Position numbers and translations under genes: made by a program. The notes below the pieces were generated by a model, which saw nothing but the letters and a program-made list of their open reading frames with translations, was not told the origin of the DNA and did not search any database. A stretch of 64,000 bases of DNA from Cercospora beticola (taxonomy: Eukaryota; Ascomycota; Dothideomycetes; Mycosphaerellales; Mycosphaerellaceae): assembly GCF_033473495.1 (NCBI RefSeq), contig NC_088942.1:2418001-2482000 (forward strand). The letters run 5' to 3'. This document shows positions 33,019-44,076 of the stretch, piece by piece (position 1 is the stretch's first letter; the number at the start of each line of letters is the position of its first letter).

Positions 33019-36000
33019 ATGCAAGTTTCGCCAGCAGGCCCGTTTGAAGCCCGCTCTGCCGTGCCTGCATCCTCGCCTTCCCTGCTCGAACACCAACTCC
33101 AGACGCACCGACAGGACAACCGCTCCACCTCGCTCTCTTCCGGCTCCGTCTCGACCATCAAGCGCCCAGACTCGCTGTCCCGTGCACCCGACGACTTCGA
33201 CCACACAGCACTACGTTCGCGCCACTTTGGCCGCGATGCCTTGACCGCGAATGATCATCAACGGAGGAGGAGTGTGGCAGTGGACCGCGACACCACCGAC
33301 TACCTGCGTGCGCAATCCGCAGCAGCAGACCCTTCCCAGGACGACAACGCTTCGGGCCCGGGCTCAGTCAACCGCTGGTCTCACTCGACCTCCTCGAGCC
33401 TGGCCTCACTCAGCAACACGCGACGACACCGCTCCAGCAGCGGTGCCGTGCTGAGCTCCCTGGCAGGCCAACAGTACCAGTCTCCGCGCCGCGCCGCCCC
33501 TGTCCATGCATCCCCCCAGTCCAGTCCGCAGCGGAAAGAGGTGACGACGTCCCACGTCTCGCCATATTCCAGTCCTGAACGGAGAAGAAGACCATCGAGA
33601 CAGGACGGCACTGGATCCTCACTGACGGCGCTCCCGCTTCTCCATACCACGCCTGCTCTGACGGACCCCAATGACACTGAGTCGCCGTCGACCAGTTCAC
33701 AGACCATTGCCACACCCTCCGCGACATCTCATCCTCAGCACGACTATTTCGATGCTTCGTTGTCCGCGTACGGCATGGCCAAGCAGAAGCGCATAGTCAC
33801 AGTACGCAGTCCTTCAGCGCCTGTAACGATACCGCCACAGCCAGTACGTACAGTGCCCGAGGCAGGCACCTCACAGCCCGACATGTCGGAACGGAGCCAC
33901 CATCATAGACACAGAGCGTCTGGGAGTGGTAGTCATGCATCGAGGAAACCACGAAACAGGGAGCGGACGGAGAAGGATAAGAAGTCCATGCTTTCCAAAG
34001 CATTGCAAAAGGCGAATACGGCAGTCTTGTTGGACAATGCGCAGAACTATGAGGGTGCGCTGGAGGCATATGGAGATGCTTGTGATTTGCTGACGCAGGT
34101 CATGGCGCGCACCTCGGGTGAAGAGGACCAGCGAAAACTGGACGCCATTCGTGTGACATACAGCAACCGGATGGAGGAGCTGAAGTTATTGGTTCAGGAG
34201 CAGGCTCACCCGAGCGATGAGAAGGACCTACCTGCGCGACCGATGAGTGATGACGGAGCATCATCGCCGCCGCCCATGAGCCCCATGAGCGGGTCATTGG
34301 GCTCACATTCTGCAGGAGGAATGCTGGCTGAGCCTGCTGGCCGCTCAACTGCGGCTCCTCGAATATCATACCAGCACAATGATCGCGACAGCTTTTTCTC
34401 TCGGACAATGGCCGCCGTGGAGAATTCAACAGCCTACGACGAACCAACGAAGGACCAGTCACCTCCAGCGAATGCGCAGCTCTCCTCGACAAACGGCCAT
34501 GCACGAGATCCCTCGATATCACTCGCCCCACCCGAGCATGCCGAATATATGCCCCGACCACTATCGCCGCGGCGGCCGACTGAGCGATCGCCGTTGACTT
34601 CAGCTTACGCATATAAGGCAGAAAAGCCATGGCAAGCGACGGAGCCGGCACCTAGTGAGTCTTCAATGGATGATCGAGAGCCGGTGGAGACCAAAGATTC
34701 GACATCGTGGTTGGATCCAGTGGACGAGCCTGGCTCCTCCCGCTCGGCTTCCGTGCATTCCAGAGACTCATATCACCAAGGCTCGCGCAGGAAGCACTTG
34801 AGAGACCTCAGTGGGGAGACAGATCCTGGATTCGACGAGGCGTTTGACGCTGCGGTGGAGGCTGCGTATGATCAAGGCTTGGAGCCAGATCTTGATTCAC
34901 GGCGTAGGCACTTGACGACGAATAGGCAAGGCAAGCACAACGAATCAGTTCAAGTGCCCGCATCCGAGATTGCGGAGATCATGCCTGGCCCTTTCCAATC
35001 GGCTCTGGCGAACACCGAGCAAGACGAAGAAGACCAGCGCATATTGGATGAGATCACCAACGACTTCGGGAGTGAGTTCAATTTTGGAATTTCGTCCAAG
35101 TCTGCCTTGCCACGTCAGTCCGACTCAAGTTCCTTCTCGCGGAGCACGTGGCAGAGCTCACAGGTTTCGTCGCGGGATACCGCTGCGTCGTCTCTGGCAA
35201 CTGTATCGGAAGACGTGTTGGGGAGAGGCATGTCAAAAGCTGCGGCTTTGAGGGAAAGTGCAGCATTGCCGGCTTCCGTAGCGCCTCCGCGCGCTTCATT
35301 GCCACGACCAACGAGTTCGAGCGATCGTCGTGCCTCATCTAATGTGCGTAGCCGGAGGTTGTCTCAGGCAAAACAGCTCAAGATTGAGACCTCTGTGCCG
35401 CCCGAGGGCCGCAAGAGATCATCTACGTTCAACACCGGCAGAAGTCCCATGCTTCAAGATGAAGAGGATGATGCAGAACTCAGAGCCAGACAGCCGAGCA
35501 GCAGCACTGCTGGCGATCCATCCCACGAGCATATGTTGCGATCCCCGCCATCGCTGGATCTGCCCACAATCACGAATGATGATGACCACACTTACGATAA
35601 CACGACAACATACAACCACAGACCGAGTTATGAGGAGGCACCCAGTGACTTGTCTGGAGGCGCAAGGCCGTTGCTTTTCCGGAAGAACAGGTCAACAATG
35701 AGTTTGCGGGATCATTCTCAGCATACAGTGCTACTGGCCTCTCCCGATCCCGAAGCTTTTGCCTCAATGGCAACACCCATGAGCTCGACGTTCATGAGTT
35801 TTGCCTCAAAGAGGAATCACAGTCAGAACCCACTGACTTCACAACGAGCGAATTTCCCATCCCTGGCACACATGTCCTACGATTCTCAAGTCGGGGGTGG
35901 CATACATCTTTTCGATACATCCTTGTCAGGACCACAGGCAGCGCTCTCGCCACTCTCGCCGCGGTCGCCAAGCCAGGCGCAGCCCACCAGCCTTGAGCCT

Positions 36001-37131
36001 TGCCCAGAGCCTTTCCTTCTGCGGCCATTCTGGTTGATGCGTGCCCTTGCGTCGACCATCGTGCATCCACGTGGTGGATTCCTGACGGAGAAGCTTTTCG
36101 TACCCCGCGAAGTTTGGCAGACGAGAGGTGTCAAATTGAAGCTTGTCGAGGACAAGGTAGCCAATTGTGACCTCCTGACTGCCGCATTGGGACGCCTGGC
36201 CAATGTGAACACTTTCGATGCCGATGCCGTCAAGGCAGAACTGGAAACCTTCGAAGAAGTCATGGACCGTGCTCAGGCGGCATTGGCCAAGAAGTTGGGA
36301 AGCGATGTAGGGCCGCACGGTGTCACGGGCATGTTCAAAGATGCCTCAGCCGCGAACGTGACGTATACTGCCGGCAACAGTCCGTCGGATACTAACGCGC
36401 CCGCCGACAAAGCTACAAAGAGCAATTCGGGTAAGAGCTATTTGACTTCCTGGCGCAAGCTACGCAACAAGAGCTCTGGTGCACCACTATCTGGAGGTGG
36501 TGTTGCCTCGGTGGCTGCCAACAACAAAGATGGCGGGAAAGAACAGCATACCATGCAATCGGTTCCGATGACCAGCTTTGTGCCCGTGGAGCGACGAGGC
36601 AACAAGAGAGAGGCACGGAATCTGGTGTTCGAGGGTCCAAACAAGGATTATATGGGCTCCCTGGCTCGGCTGTTCGACGGCGTGCAAATACTCGGTAAGT
36701 CCACATCATCCGCCTGCTATGCTCAGCCCAGACATGCAGCAGACCGCCACTACGTCTACCGACTGTAACCGTCCTTACCGCCTCGTACGACGCTCGACGC
36801 TATGTGCGCGGGTCAGACGGGCTCGGAGAGGTGTGCGTGGTGCGGTGTTCGTTTCGCTTGCATGGCTTGCAGCTCGGCTTGATGCACGTCATTTGGGCTG
36901 CGGGATCCACCTCGCTAACGTTTTTATCTTCTCACTATCACAGATCAAATCGCACGTCAGGTCGAAGACCCCGGGCTCAAGCACTCTTCGCCAACGCACG
37001 TCGGGCTCGAACTGAGCATTCGCCACGCAGCCGAGTTCTTCGGATTCTATGTTTGTCGGTTCGTGCTCGCGGATCTGACGCAGTTGATGGACAAGTACGT
37101 TAAGCGAGGCACCGAGTGGGTTCTCGCGTAG
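33019..37131 (+). CDS. Large MIT-domain protein
   Basis: Two exons, 33019-36694 and 36944-37131, giving 3864 nt and 1287 aa. The intron is unusually long for this window (249 bp). The split Asp codon gives GVQIL-DQIARQVEDPGLKHSSP. Most of the chain is Ser/Pro/Arg-rich and disordered. An MIT domain lies near residues 315-395 (KKSMLSKALQKANTAVLLDNAQNYEGALEAYGDACDLL). A conserved ordered C-terminal half follows, with FLLRPFWLMRALASTIVHPRGGFLTEKLFVPREVW and the end HVGLELSIRHAAEFFGFYVCRFVLADLTQLMDKYV. MIT domains bind ESCRT-III tails, so a role in endosomal or membrane remodelling is plausible but unproven. Confidence 0.85.
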
Positions 37132-39307
37132 AACATTTTAACAACACATCACGACGACGAAACAAGCGCTCGACAAATCACTGGCATGCTCTCTTTTCGC
37201 ACGCGAATCCGACGTCGGTGGTGCTCCGCGGAGACAGTCTGGGACGGGTACGCCTGTGTGCACGCGAGTGCATCTGATCACACATCAAGCCTTCTTTTGA
37301 TTTTTACCATTATCGATATGCGTCGTTCCTTCTCGCCCCAGCCGCATGCGTGACGCGATGCATATGTGTGCGTGCCGCGCGCGTGTGGCGTGAGGATTCA
37401 TTCTGCATATGAAGCAAGCAAGCAACACCAACCACTTGGAACCGACAGTTTTGAAAGCTTTAACAGGGGAACGACCAGCGAATGTTACTAATGACCCAGC
37501 TTCTAAGAACTGAAGAGAAATTGTTCTCCATCTTGGCCCATGGCAATCAAGAAGCATGAAAGCACACCGCGCAGTAGGGGTTGCATGAAAAGACGAGATT
37601 CGCTCACATCCGGGGTGAACGAGGTGGGAAACACGGAAAGTACAAGTGAGGAAGGAGAAGGCAGACTTGAAGATGTCAAAGACGACGATGCAGAAAGCTG
37701 AAAGTTCCCCCCTTCCGATCACAGCAGGAAGTTGAGGAGGAAACGTTCCAAAGAGAGCCGTGAAGAACGCTCACTATTAGACGCGAAATTTTTGTTGTTA
37801 TAGTTGAAGTTATCGATCTTCATGCTTATATGGGAGATCAGTCAGGCAGGCAGGGACAGAAAGAAGGGAAACTAGAGAGACGATGTGAGGACCTGCTAGA
37901 ATTTGATTTGGTGTTTTTTGATATCCATTGCACGATACCAAGGGTCGTTTTGAATTCTGTCTATCTATCTATGCATCCATCAATCGCTCGCTGTGTCTGT
38001 GTCTCTTGCTCAATACTGCCCCTCCAGCGTCTTCTAGGATGCCAAATTTTGGTTTCTCAACTGATGTTTTTTTTCTTTTTTGCTGCCCGAGCAGTGAGAT
38101 TGATCGTCGTTGAAGCTGCAAATCCAATCAATCTGATAATATGCAACAACGATCAGATAAGACGCCAGATTTTCGTCAAAGTGCAACGAGAGCAAGTCAA
38201 GTCGTGCATAATTTCGATTACCATTTCTTCTCAGACAAGGTGATTTCATCGGCACCTTCATTTTGACTTCTACTCATGTCAAATGTGATGAGATACCAAG
38301 ACCTATATTGATGCGCGTACTTCGTACTCGGTCTACATGAAACATGTCATCCAAACTTCTTTCTGTAGTAGCTCAGACTTTGCTCCAACGTTTCTGCATA
38401 TGGTATATGCATAATTTGCCTGACATATTGATATCTGTCCCATTCGGCTGGGGGACCTGTACCTCGTTTCTCATTCCACGCGATGAGCGATGCCATCTCA
38501 CACTTTCAACTGATCGCATACTGTGCGTACGGGTTTCGAAATGAGCGGGACAGTCAACTGACAAGATGAGTCCGTCGCAGTTCCGAGAAATCACCTTAAC
38601 GTTGGTATCGCGTTTGACTTCCTCTTTGAGACTTTCGTGGCTTCAAACATGCTTTCCACCACAGATCCTGCGATATTATATTTGCTTCATATGATATCCC
38701 ATGTCGCCATTCACTCGTTTCAAAGTCCAGACAAGATCCGACTTTCCTTTGTGCCCGAACACTGTCGGCGACGTGGTTGATGCCTAGAAATCGGCAACGA
38801 TGTTTTCACTCCCGACGTGGCTTGCTTGATGAATTGACTCAATTTGCATGTGCCAAGCCCGGACGTTGTACAGCGCCGGATTGATTTCGAGGGTTGACAT
38901 TCTTGCATTCGTGTTCTGGAAAATGAGGCGAAGTTGATTTCAGAGACGGCTCGAAGCTGGGATGTTCCTTTTGGTATCACTATCGAGGTCATCCTTGCTT
39001 ATCCAGAGATGCTTTATCGTGCACGGCTAGCCATCAACGGAGGACGGTTGGAAAGACCAGGAATGCCTCACTTTGGAAGTTGCAAGTTTTGCCGATGCCG
39101 GCGATATATTCCGTCTTTGTGGATGATTGGCGAACGACCGTTGTTGATTGGGTGCAAGGTCACATGCTGCAGTTGTTTTGGGCGGCAGTGGTCACCAGGC
39201 AGTCGATGGTCGACGATTGAGTGACCGACAGCATTGCTGCGAACGACGGTGTCATGTTGAACATTCCAATAGGGAACTGTCGTTGCTTTCAGACGGTCCG
39301 TTGTAAT
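37132..39307. other. Intergenic, no gene seen
   Basis: About 2.2 kb. A 145-codon minus-strand frame (37285-37722) lies in the MIT gene's 3' region and has no recognisable features. The rest is AT-richer with only short frames. Confidence 0.45.
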
Positions 39308-39652
39308 TCAAGGAGGACTGCTGTTTCTTCGTTTGATGTGTTTCGGCCGCGGCTTGGTCGAGTTCTTGTCGGATTTACGTTTTGTGATTCGAGTAGAAAC
39401 CTCGTCGTGAGAATGACATCGATCGGGCTGGACGGGTGGCTTCTTGGTCTTCTGATGGGCTAGGAAGTGTGTGATGTCGTTGGATATCGATTGCAAGAAG
39501 TCGCCGTAGTAAGCCCCTTCTTGGGTTGTGGTGGTATTGTCGTCGACGGTATGGCTGCTCTCGTGCATGACCTGGAGCTGCTGGGAGATGTCGTTCAACT
39601 TGGCTTCGCGGTCCGTGTCGAGACGTGTGGATTCTTGTTCGTGAGCACACAT
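39308..39652 (-). CDS. Hypothetical short basic protein
   Basis: 114 aa from the ATG at 39652. Support: coding-like composition, and a strong C/T tract on the sense strand 30-150 nt upstream (poly-purine on the + strand around 39700-39800), as in many fungal promoters and leaders. The protein has a polar helical N-terminus (EAKLNDISQQLQVMHESSH), a segment YYGDFLQSISNDITHFL and a very basic tail (KRKSDKN...PKHIKRR) resembling a nuclear localisation signal. No family recognised. The open frame continues upstream of the ATG into low-complexity Pro/Ser sequence, which I take as leader. It could be non-coding. Confidence 0.4.
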   Translation of the reverse strand: MCAHEQESTRLDTDREAKLNDISQQLQVMHESSHTVDDNTTTTQEGAYYGDFLQSISNDITHFLAHQKTKKPPVQPDRCHSHDEVSTRITKRKSDKNSTKPRPKHIKRRNSSPP

Positions 39653-41463
39653 GGGTGGTGTCGAGGGAGGGAAGGCTGTTGGAGGTGAGGGACGGAGGGA
39701 TGGACGGAATGGGTAAGAGGCAGGAGCAGAAATAGGGCGGCAGAGCAGGGACGACGGATGGAGGGAGAGATGAGGAAGGAGGAAGGAGGAAGGAGGAGCG
39801 AGACCGAGATGGTGCGGCAGTCGTGGGCGTGTGTGGTCTGGTCTGGCCATGCAACGTGCACGGCATTGGCAGCGTAGATATACTCTGCGCCCGCATAGCC
39901 TGGTCGAGCAGCGCAATGTCCTGAGCTGGGCACGCGGCCATCCTGGCGGGCGAGCAGCACTACGCATCGCCCAGCAGCTCGTCTATTTGCTTTGCGGTAG
40001 GCTACAGAGACACCAGGCGAGGTGTGATGATCTGAGCGCTGGCGGCACTTGCGGTCCTTAGCGAGCACAGTCAAGCTTTCGCAGGTGAGATCGCTTGCGG
40101 CGGATGCAGGGAAGGTTGCAGACACGGCCAGCATCATCAGCAACGAGAGGCAGAGAGAGGTGGACCTCCCGCCGGCGTGGTAGCGAGGCGAGCGCGCAGG
40201 CGACGTTTCATCGTGCACGCTCGCCGACAATGGACGATGATGCACGTCGCTTCGCCGTCGCCCGTCTCACACACCGTCTGCCAGCGCTCATCATTGCACG
40301 CGCGCACTCGAATAGCGGACCTCTTCCGGAGACAGAGGAAGGGAAGTGAGAAATCGGATCTGCGCTCCAAGCGAGCCCTCCTCCCACGTCACCGCCTCGG
40401 CGCTGCACCCGGCCGGCCCTGCGACTACGACGACCACTGCTCTTCTCACCCGCCAAGACGCTGCTCCCAAGAGATGCTACTCCCACTGCCACCGCCGGAC
40501 GTGCTACGAGCAGCCTATACCAGCGACGCCCAGTCTGCAGGCTCGGCATATTGCAACCTGCCAAGCCATCGGGCGTATTATGCTGCTCATCAACGACTGA
40601 ATATTTCCTGCTCGTCCGTAGATCAGCAGCGCCTGCGCCTCGTGTCGACATGGGGATCGCGAGAGCGATGGATGGAACCATGAGCGCGGGCGTGGTCGTG
40701 ATGTGCAGAGATCCGGTGCCTCCTTCCGGATCATCCTCAGCCCATCCCATCTTCACCCTGGCGCTAGGATAACCGCATGCCGGTCTTGCAACTGTCAAAC
40801 CCGGTCTGGTCTGCTTGTCTGCGCATCGCAAGCCGCATATCCGCGGACACCGCGACCGTGCGCTCCGACGTCACCACGACTCTGAGATGCAATATTGCCA
40901 TATTGCCATATGTGCCTGCAGTGCGTGGTCGTGTTGTTGTTACAGCAAGACCCTTCAGGTTAGTCTACGAAGAAGCTCGTACAAAGCTCACGCCGGAGGG
41001 ACGTGATTCCGTGTTTCTACGCGATGTGATTGGTGCCCCAGCATGAACTATCCCTCGTCACCAGCATCACCACACTTCATAATGAACGCCCTCGTCTGCA
41101 CTCGCCAGGCCAGCAACGCACCCTCCTTCACCTCTGTTGCGTGCGACTGACAATCTCATCACTTCCACCACCTCAGCCTGTCGTCTTCCGCAGTGGAGAA
41201 GGACCACTGACGACCCAAACTACAGCTTCTGGACGCTGGCCGCCACGACGTTCCGGCCCAGATTCGCCCGCTGCATGTCCACCACACGAATCGTGTTCTG
41301 GCCCGCCACATAATACATTACTCGCCGATCGTCCCTCACCGTATTGCTCTATACATTTCACAAATCCGTGGAGATATCGCGCGAAGCCCTCGACTATCAC
41401 CGCGCAACCGCACATCACTCGGCTCCCACATCCGTCTTGGTTCCTGGCGGGGAGCAAACCACG
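39653..41463. other. Intergenic / P450 upstream region
   Basis: 1.8 kb. GC-rich with overlapping frames on both strands (for example 40208-40831), none recognisable. Contains the poly-purine tract around 39700-39800. Confidence 0.45.
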
Positions 41464-43365
41464 ATGGGCCTCTCGTATCTTGGGATTGCCTTTTTAGGCC
41501 TGCTGGCTTACTATGCACTGAGCACTTACAGAAACCTCGCCAAGAACATCGCCGCCGCGAAGCAGACCGGCCTTCCGTACATCGTGCTTCCCGTCTACAC
41601 TTTCAATCGAGCCTGGCTGATCACCCATCGGCTATGGCTTCCCTTCATCGATGCCATCGCGAAATTCCGGAATTCACAGTGGCGACCATACATTGTGCCA
41701 GAATTCGCCTGGGCCAAGCAATATGAAAGCTTCCGGGAACTTGGCAGTGACATGTTTATCCTCGTCTCTCCAGGCGCGAATACACTGTTCGTGGCCGATG
41801 CAGAGGCAGCTGCTCAGATAACCACCCGACGCAATGACTTTCCCAAGCCCATCTGGATGTACACGAGTGTCGACCTGTTCGGCAAAAGTGTCGTCTCGAC
41901 CGAAGGTCATGTCTGGCGACAGCATCGTAAAGTGACCAGTCCACCCTTCACTGAACGCAACAATAAATTGGTGTGGGATGAGTCGTTGAGGCAGACACAG
42001 GGTATGATGACCGGATGGACCGCTGAAGGCCAAAAAGACAGCGGAACTGTAGAAGACGTAGCCACAGAGTCCATGCGTCTGTCATTACATGTGATTAGTG
42101 CGGCAGGTTTTGGCGTTCAGCTCCACTGGCCACATGAAGGGAAGGTCGCGACTGTTCCAGAAGGACACACCATGACTTACAAGGACGCCTTGGAAACACT
42201 GCTGCACAATCTGATTTTGGTCGTGATAACACCACGATGGCTGTTGCCACGATCACCTCTACGGATGCACAAGGTTGCAAACGAGGCGTACGTAGAGTGG
42301 GGCAAGTACATGAAAGAAATGTACCAATCCAAGAGGCAGGAACTCAGAGCTGGCGAGGGCAGAGAGGGTCTGGATCTGATGGGTGCACTCGTCAAAGGCG
42401 CTGGTCTAACTCAAGAAACTCTCAATATCGATGTCAATGTTGACACAAATAAAGCTCAAGCCAAGTCCGGACAGCCTGCCATGACGGACGAGGAGATCAT
42501 GGGGAATGCCTTCGTCTTTATTCTTGCAGGCCACGAAACTGCCGCGAACACAATTCACTTTTCGATTCTCTTCCTAGCCATGCACATGGCTTCTCAGCGG
42601 CGCCTGCAAAAAGACCTCGACGACATCCTTGGCAATCGACCGCACTCCGAATGGGACTACGAAACTGACATGCCCAAACTCTTCGGCAGCATGTGTGGAG
42701 CCGTCATGAACGAGCAACTTCGCCTGATCCCACCAGTCATCGGAATTCCCAAGACGACTACCCCAGATCGCCCACAAACCCTCACCGTCGACGGGAAACA
42801 GATCACGATAGCAGAAAACACATATGTCACGCTCATCACCAGCGCAGTCCACCGCCACCCCAAGTACTGGCCACACACCTCTGAAGAAGACCTCCTCGAA
42901 TTCCGCCCCGAACGTTGGCTTCTGGACCCCACCAAATCTCAATCCCACACTGCCACTGACGAAGAATACACCAAAGAAGAAGGCCTCGAATTCGACGAAA
43001 CCGACAAACGTCCCGATACCGCCGCATCCCTTTTCCGCCCCGCCAAAGGCGCTTACCTCCCCTTCAGCGAAGGCTACCGTTCCTGCCTCGGCCGGCGATT
43101 CGCCCAAGTCGAAATTCTCGCCGTTTTGGCTGTGATTTTCAAGGCTTGGACTGTGGAATTGGATGTTAGTATGTTTTTGAGCGATGAGGAGTTTGAGAAG
43201 GCGAGTGAGGAGGAGAAGCGGGAGGCGTGGAAGAAGGCGGATGCCAGGGCGAGGGAGTTGTTGAAGACGGGGATGATGACGATTATTACGATTCAGATGA
43301 GGACGGGAAAGGTGCCGTTTCGGTTTGTGAGGAGGGGGAGTGAGAGGTTTGGGTTTATGGGGTGA
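41464..43365 (+). CDS. Cytochrome P450 monooxygenase
   Basis: Intronless, 633 aa from the ATG at 41464, which sits directly before a membrane anchor (MGLSYLGIAFLGLLAYYALST); the frame is open 40 codons upstream but without anchor-like sequence. Seen directly: I-helix AGHETAAN near residue 355, K-helix ExxR in MNEQLRL, the FRPERW segment, and the haem-binding PFSEGYRSCLGRRF near 533 with the thiolate Cys. It is longer than the typical 500-530 aa because of inserts around 330 and between PERW and the haem loop. It would be ER-anchored and reductase-dependent. No pathway partners adjoin it, so the substrate is unknown. Confidence 0.93.
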   Translation: MGLSYLGIAFLGLLAYYALSTYRNLAKNIAAAKQTGLPYIVLPVYTFNRAWLITHRLWLPFIDAIAKFRNSQWRPYIVPEFAWAKQYESFRELGSDMFILVSPGANTLFVADAEAAAQITTRRNDFPKPIWMYTSVDLFGKSVVSTEGHVWRQHRKVTSPPFTERNNKLVWDESLRQTQGMMTGWTAEGQKDSGTVEDVATESMRLSLHVISAAGFGVQLHWPHEGKVATVPEGHTMTYKDALETLLHNLILVVITPRWLLPRSPLRMHKVANEAYVEWGKYMKEMYQSKRQELRAGEGREGLDLMGALVKGAGLTQETLNIDVNVDTNKAQAKSGQPAMTDEEIMGNAFVFILAGHETAANTIHFSILFLAMHMASQRRLQKDLDDILGNRPHSEWDYETDMPKLFGSMCGAVMNEQLRLIPPVIGIPKTTTPDRPQTLTVDGKQITIAENTYVTLITSAVHRHPKYWPHTSEEDLLEFRPERWLLDPTKSQSHTATDEEYTKEEGLEFDETDKRPDTAASLFRPAKGAYLPFSEGYRSCLGRRFAQVEILAVLAVIFKAWTVELDVSMFLSDEEFEKASEEEKREAWKKADARARELLKTGMMTIITIQMRTGKVPFRFVRRGSERFGFMG

Positions 43366-44076
43366 GGAGACAGACTATTTTTGAAGGGGGAACAGAATGT
43401 GGTTGGGGATGGTGATGATGATGGAATTTGCAGGCGAGTGTAACAGAACTGCAGAAAGAGAAAATAATTCTGAGCGAGTTTCAGCGTACATGAAAAGTGT
43501 CTATTCGACAACTGAAAAACAATAGAATTCGTTCCGTAGTTGCGTTGGCACTCCTTGCCCATGCACATTGGAGAACAGCTCTGGGAGATGTGCTGACGAA
43601 GGTATAGACCACGATCCACGCACATGAGGGACTTCGAGTTCGCCTCGAGGCTTTTTCTCTACGCTTTGCGTTCTTTCTCACCAGCGCGTCCCGATCTCCA
43701 CAGACGGAGCGTGAGAAGTTGCCGGCACGAGAGAGGGAGGCACGAAAGAAAGAATAATGTTGTGTCGAGAGGAGAACTCCAAATTATCTAGCCTTTTCGA
43801 GTCGATTGTCGAGATTTGGAAAGTTCCACGCCGGGACAATGAATAGGGATCGCCGTTGTTTGAACATGTTCTTGAGACATACAAACACGCAGGTTTCCCG
43901 CTTCCCCTTCATTATCCTTTGGCCCTTCGCTCTTCGATCGTATCAGAGAGACCGACAACAATTTGAACTCATTTCAAGTACCCGAGACGTCCACTGGTCC
44001 TCATCTTCCCCTACGGCAAACTCCAAGATTTCTCTCAAGTCAAAGCACCGCAACGAACGAAGCCGTAAGGAAAACC
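43366..44076. other. Intergenic region
   Basis: 711 bp between the P450 stop and the glycosyltransferase-like start; promoter and 3' UTR. The frame of the next gene is open back to 43963. Confidence 0.5.

Noticed and set aside
37285..37722. 145-codon minus-strand frame after the MIT gene
   Set aside because: Composition without family features and position in a probable 3' UTR.
40208..40831. 207-codon minus-strand frame upstream of the P450
   Set aside because: Arg/Gly/Ala-rich chance frame in GC-rich DNA; other frames are equally open.
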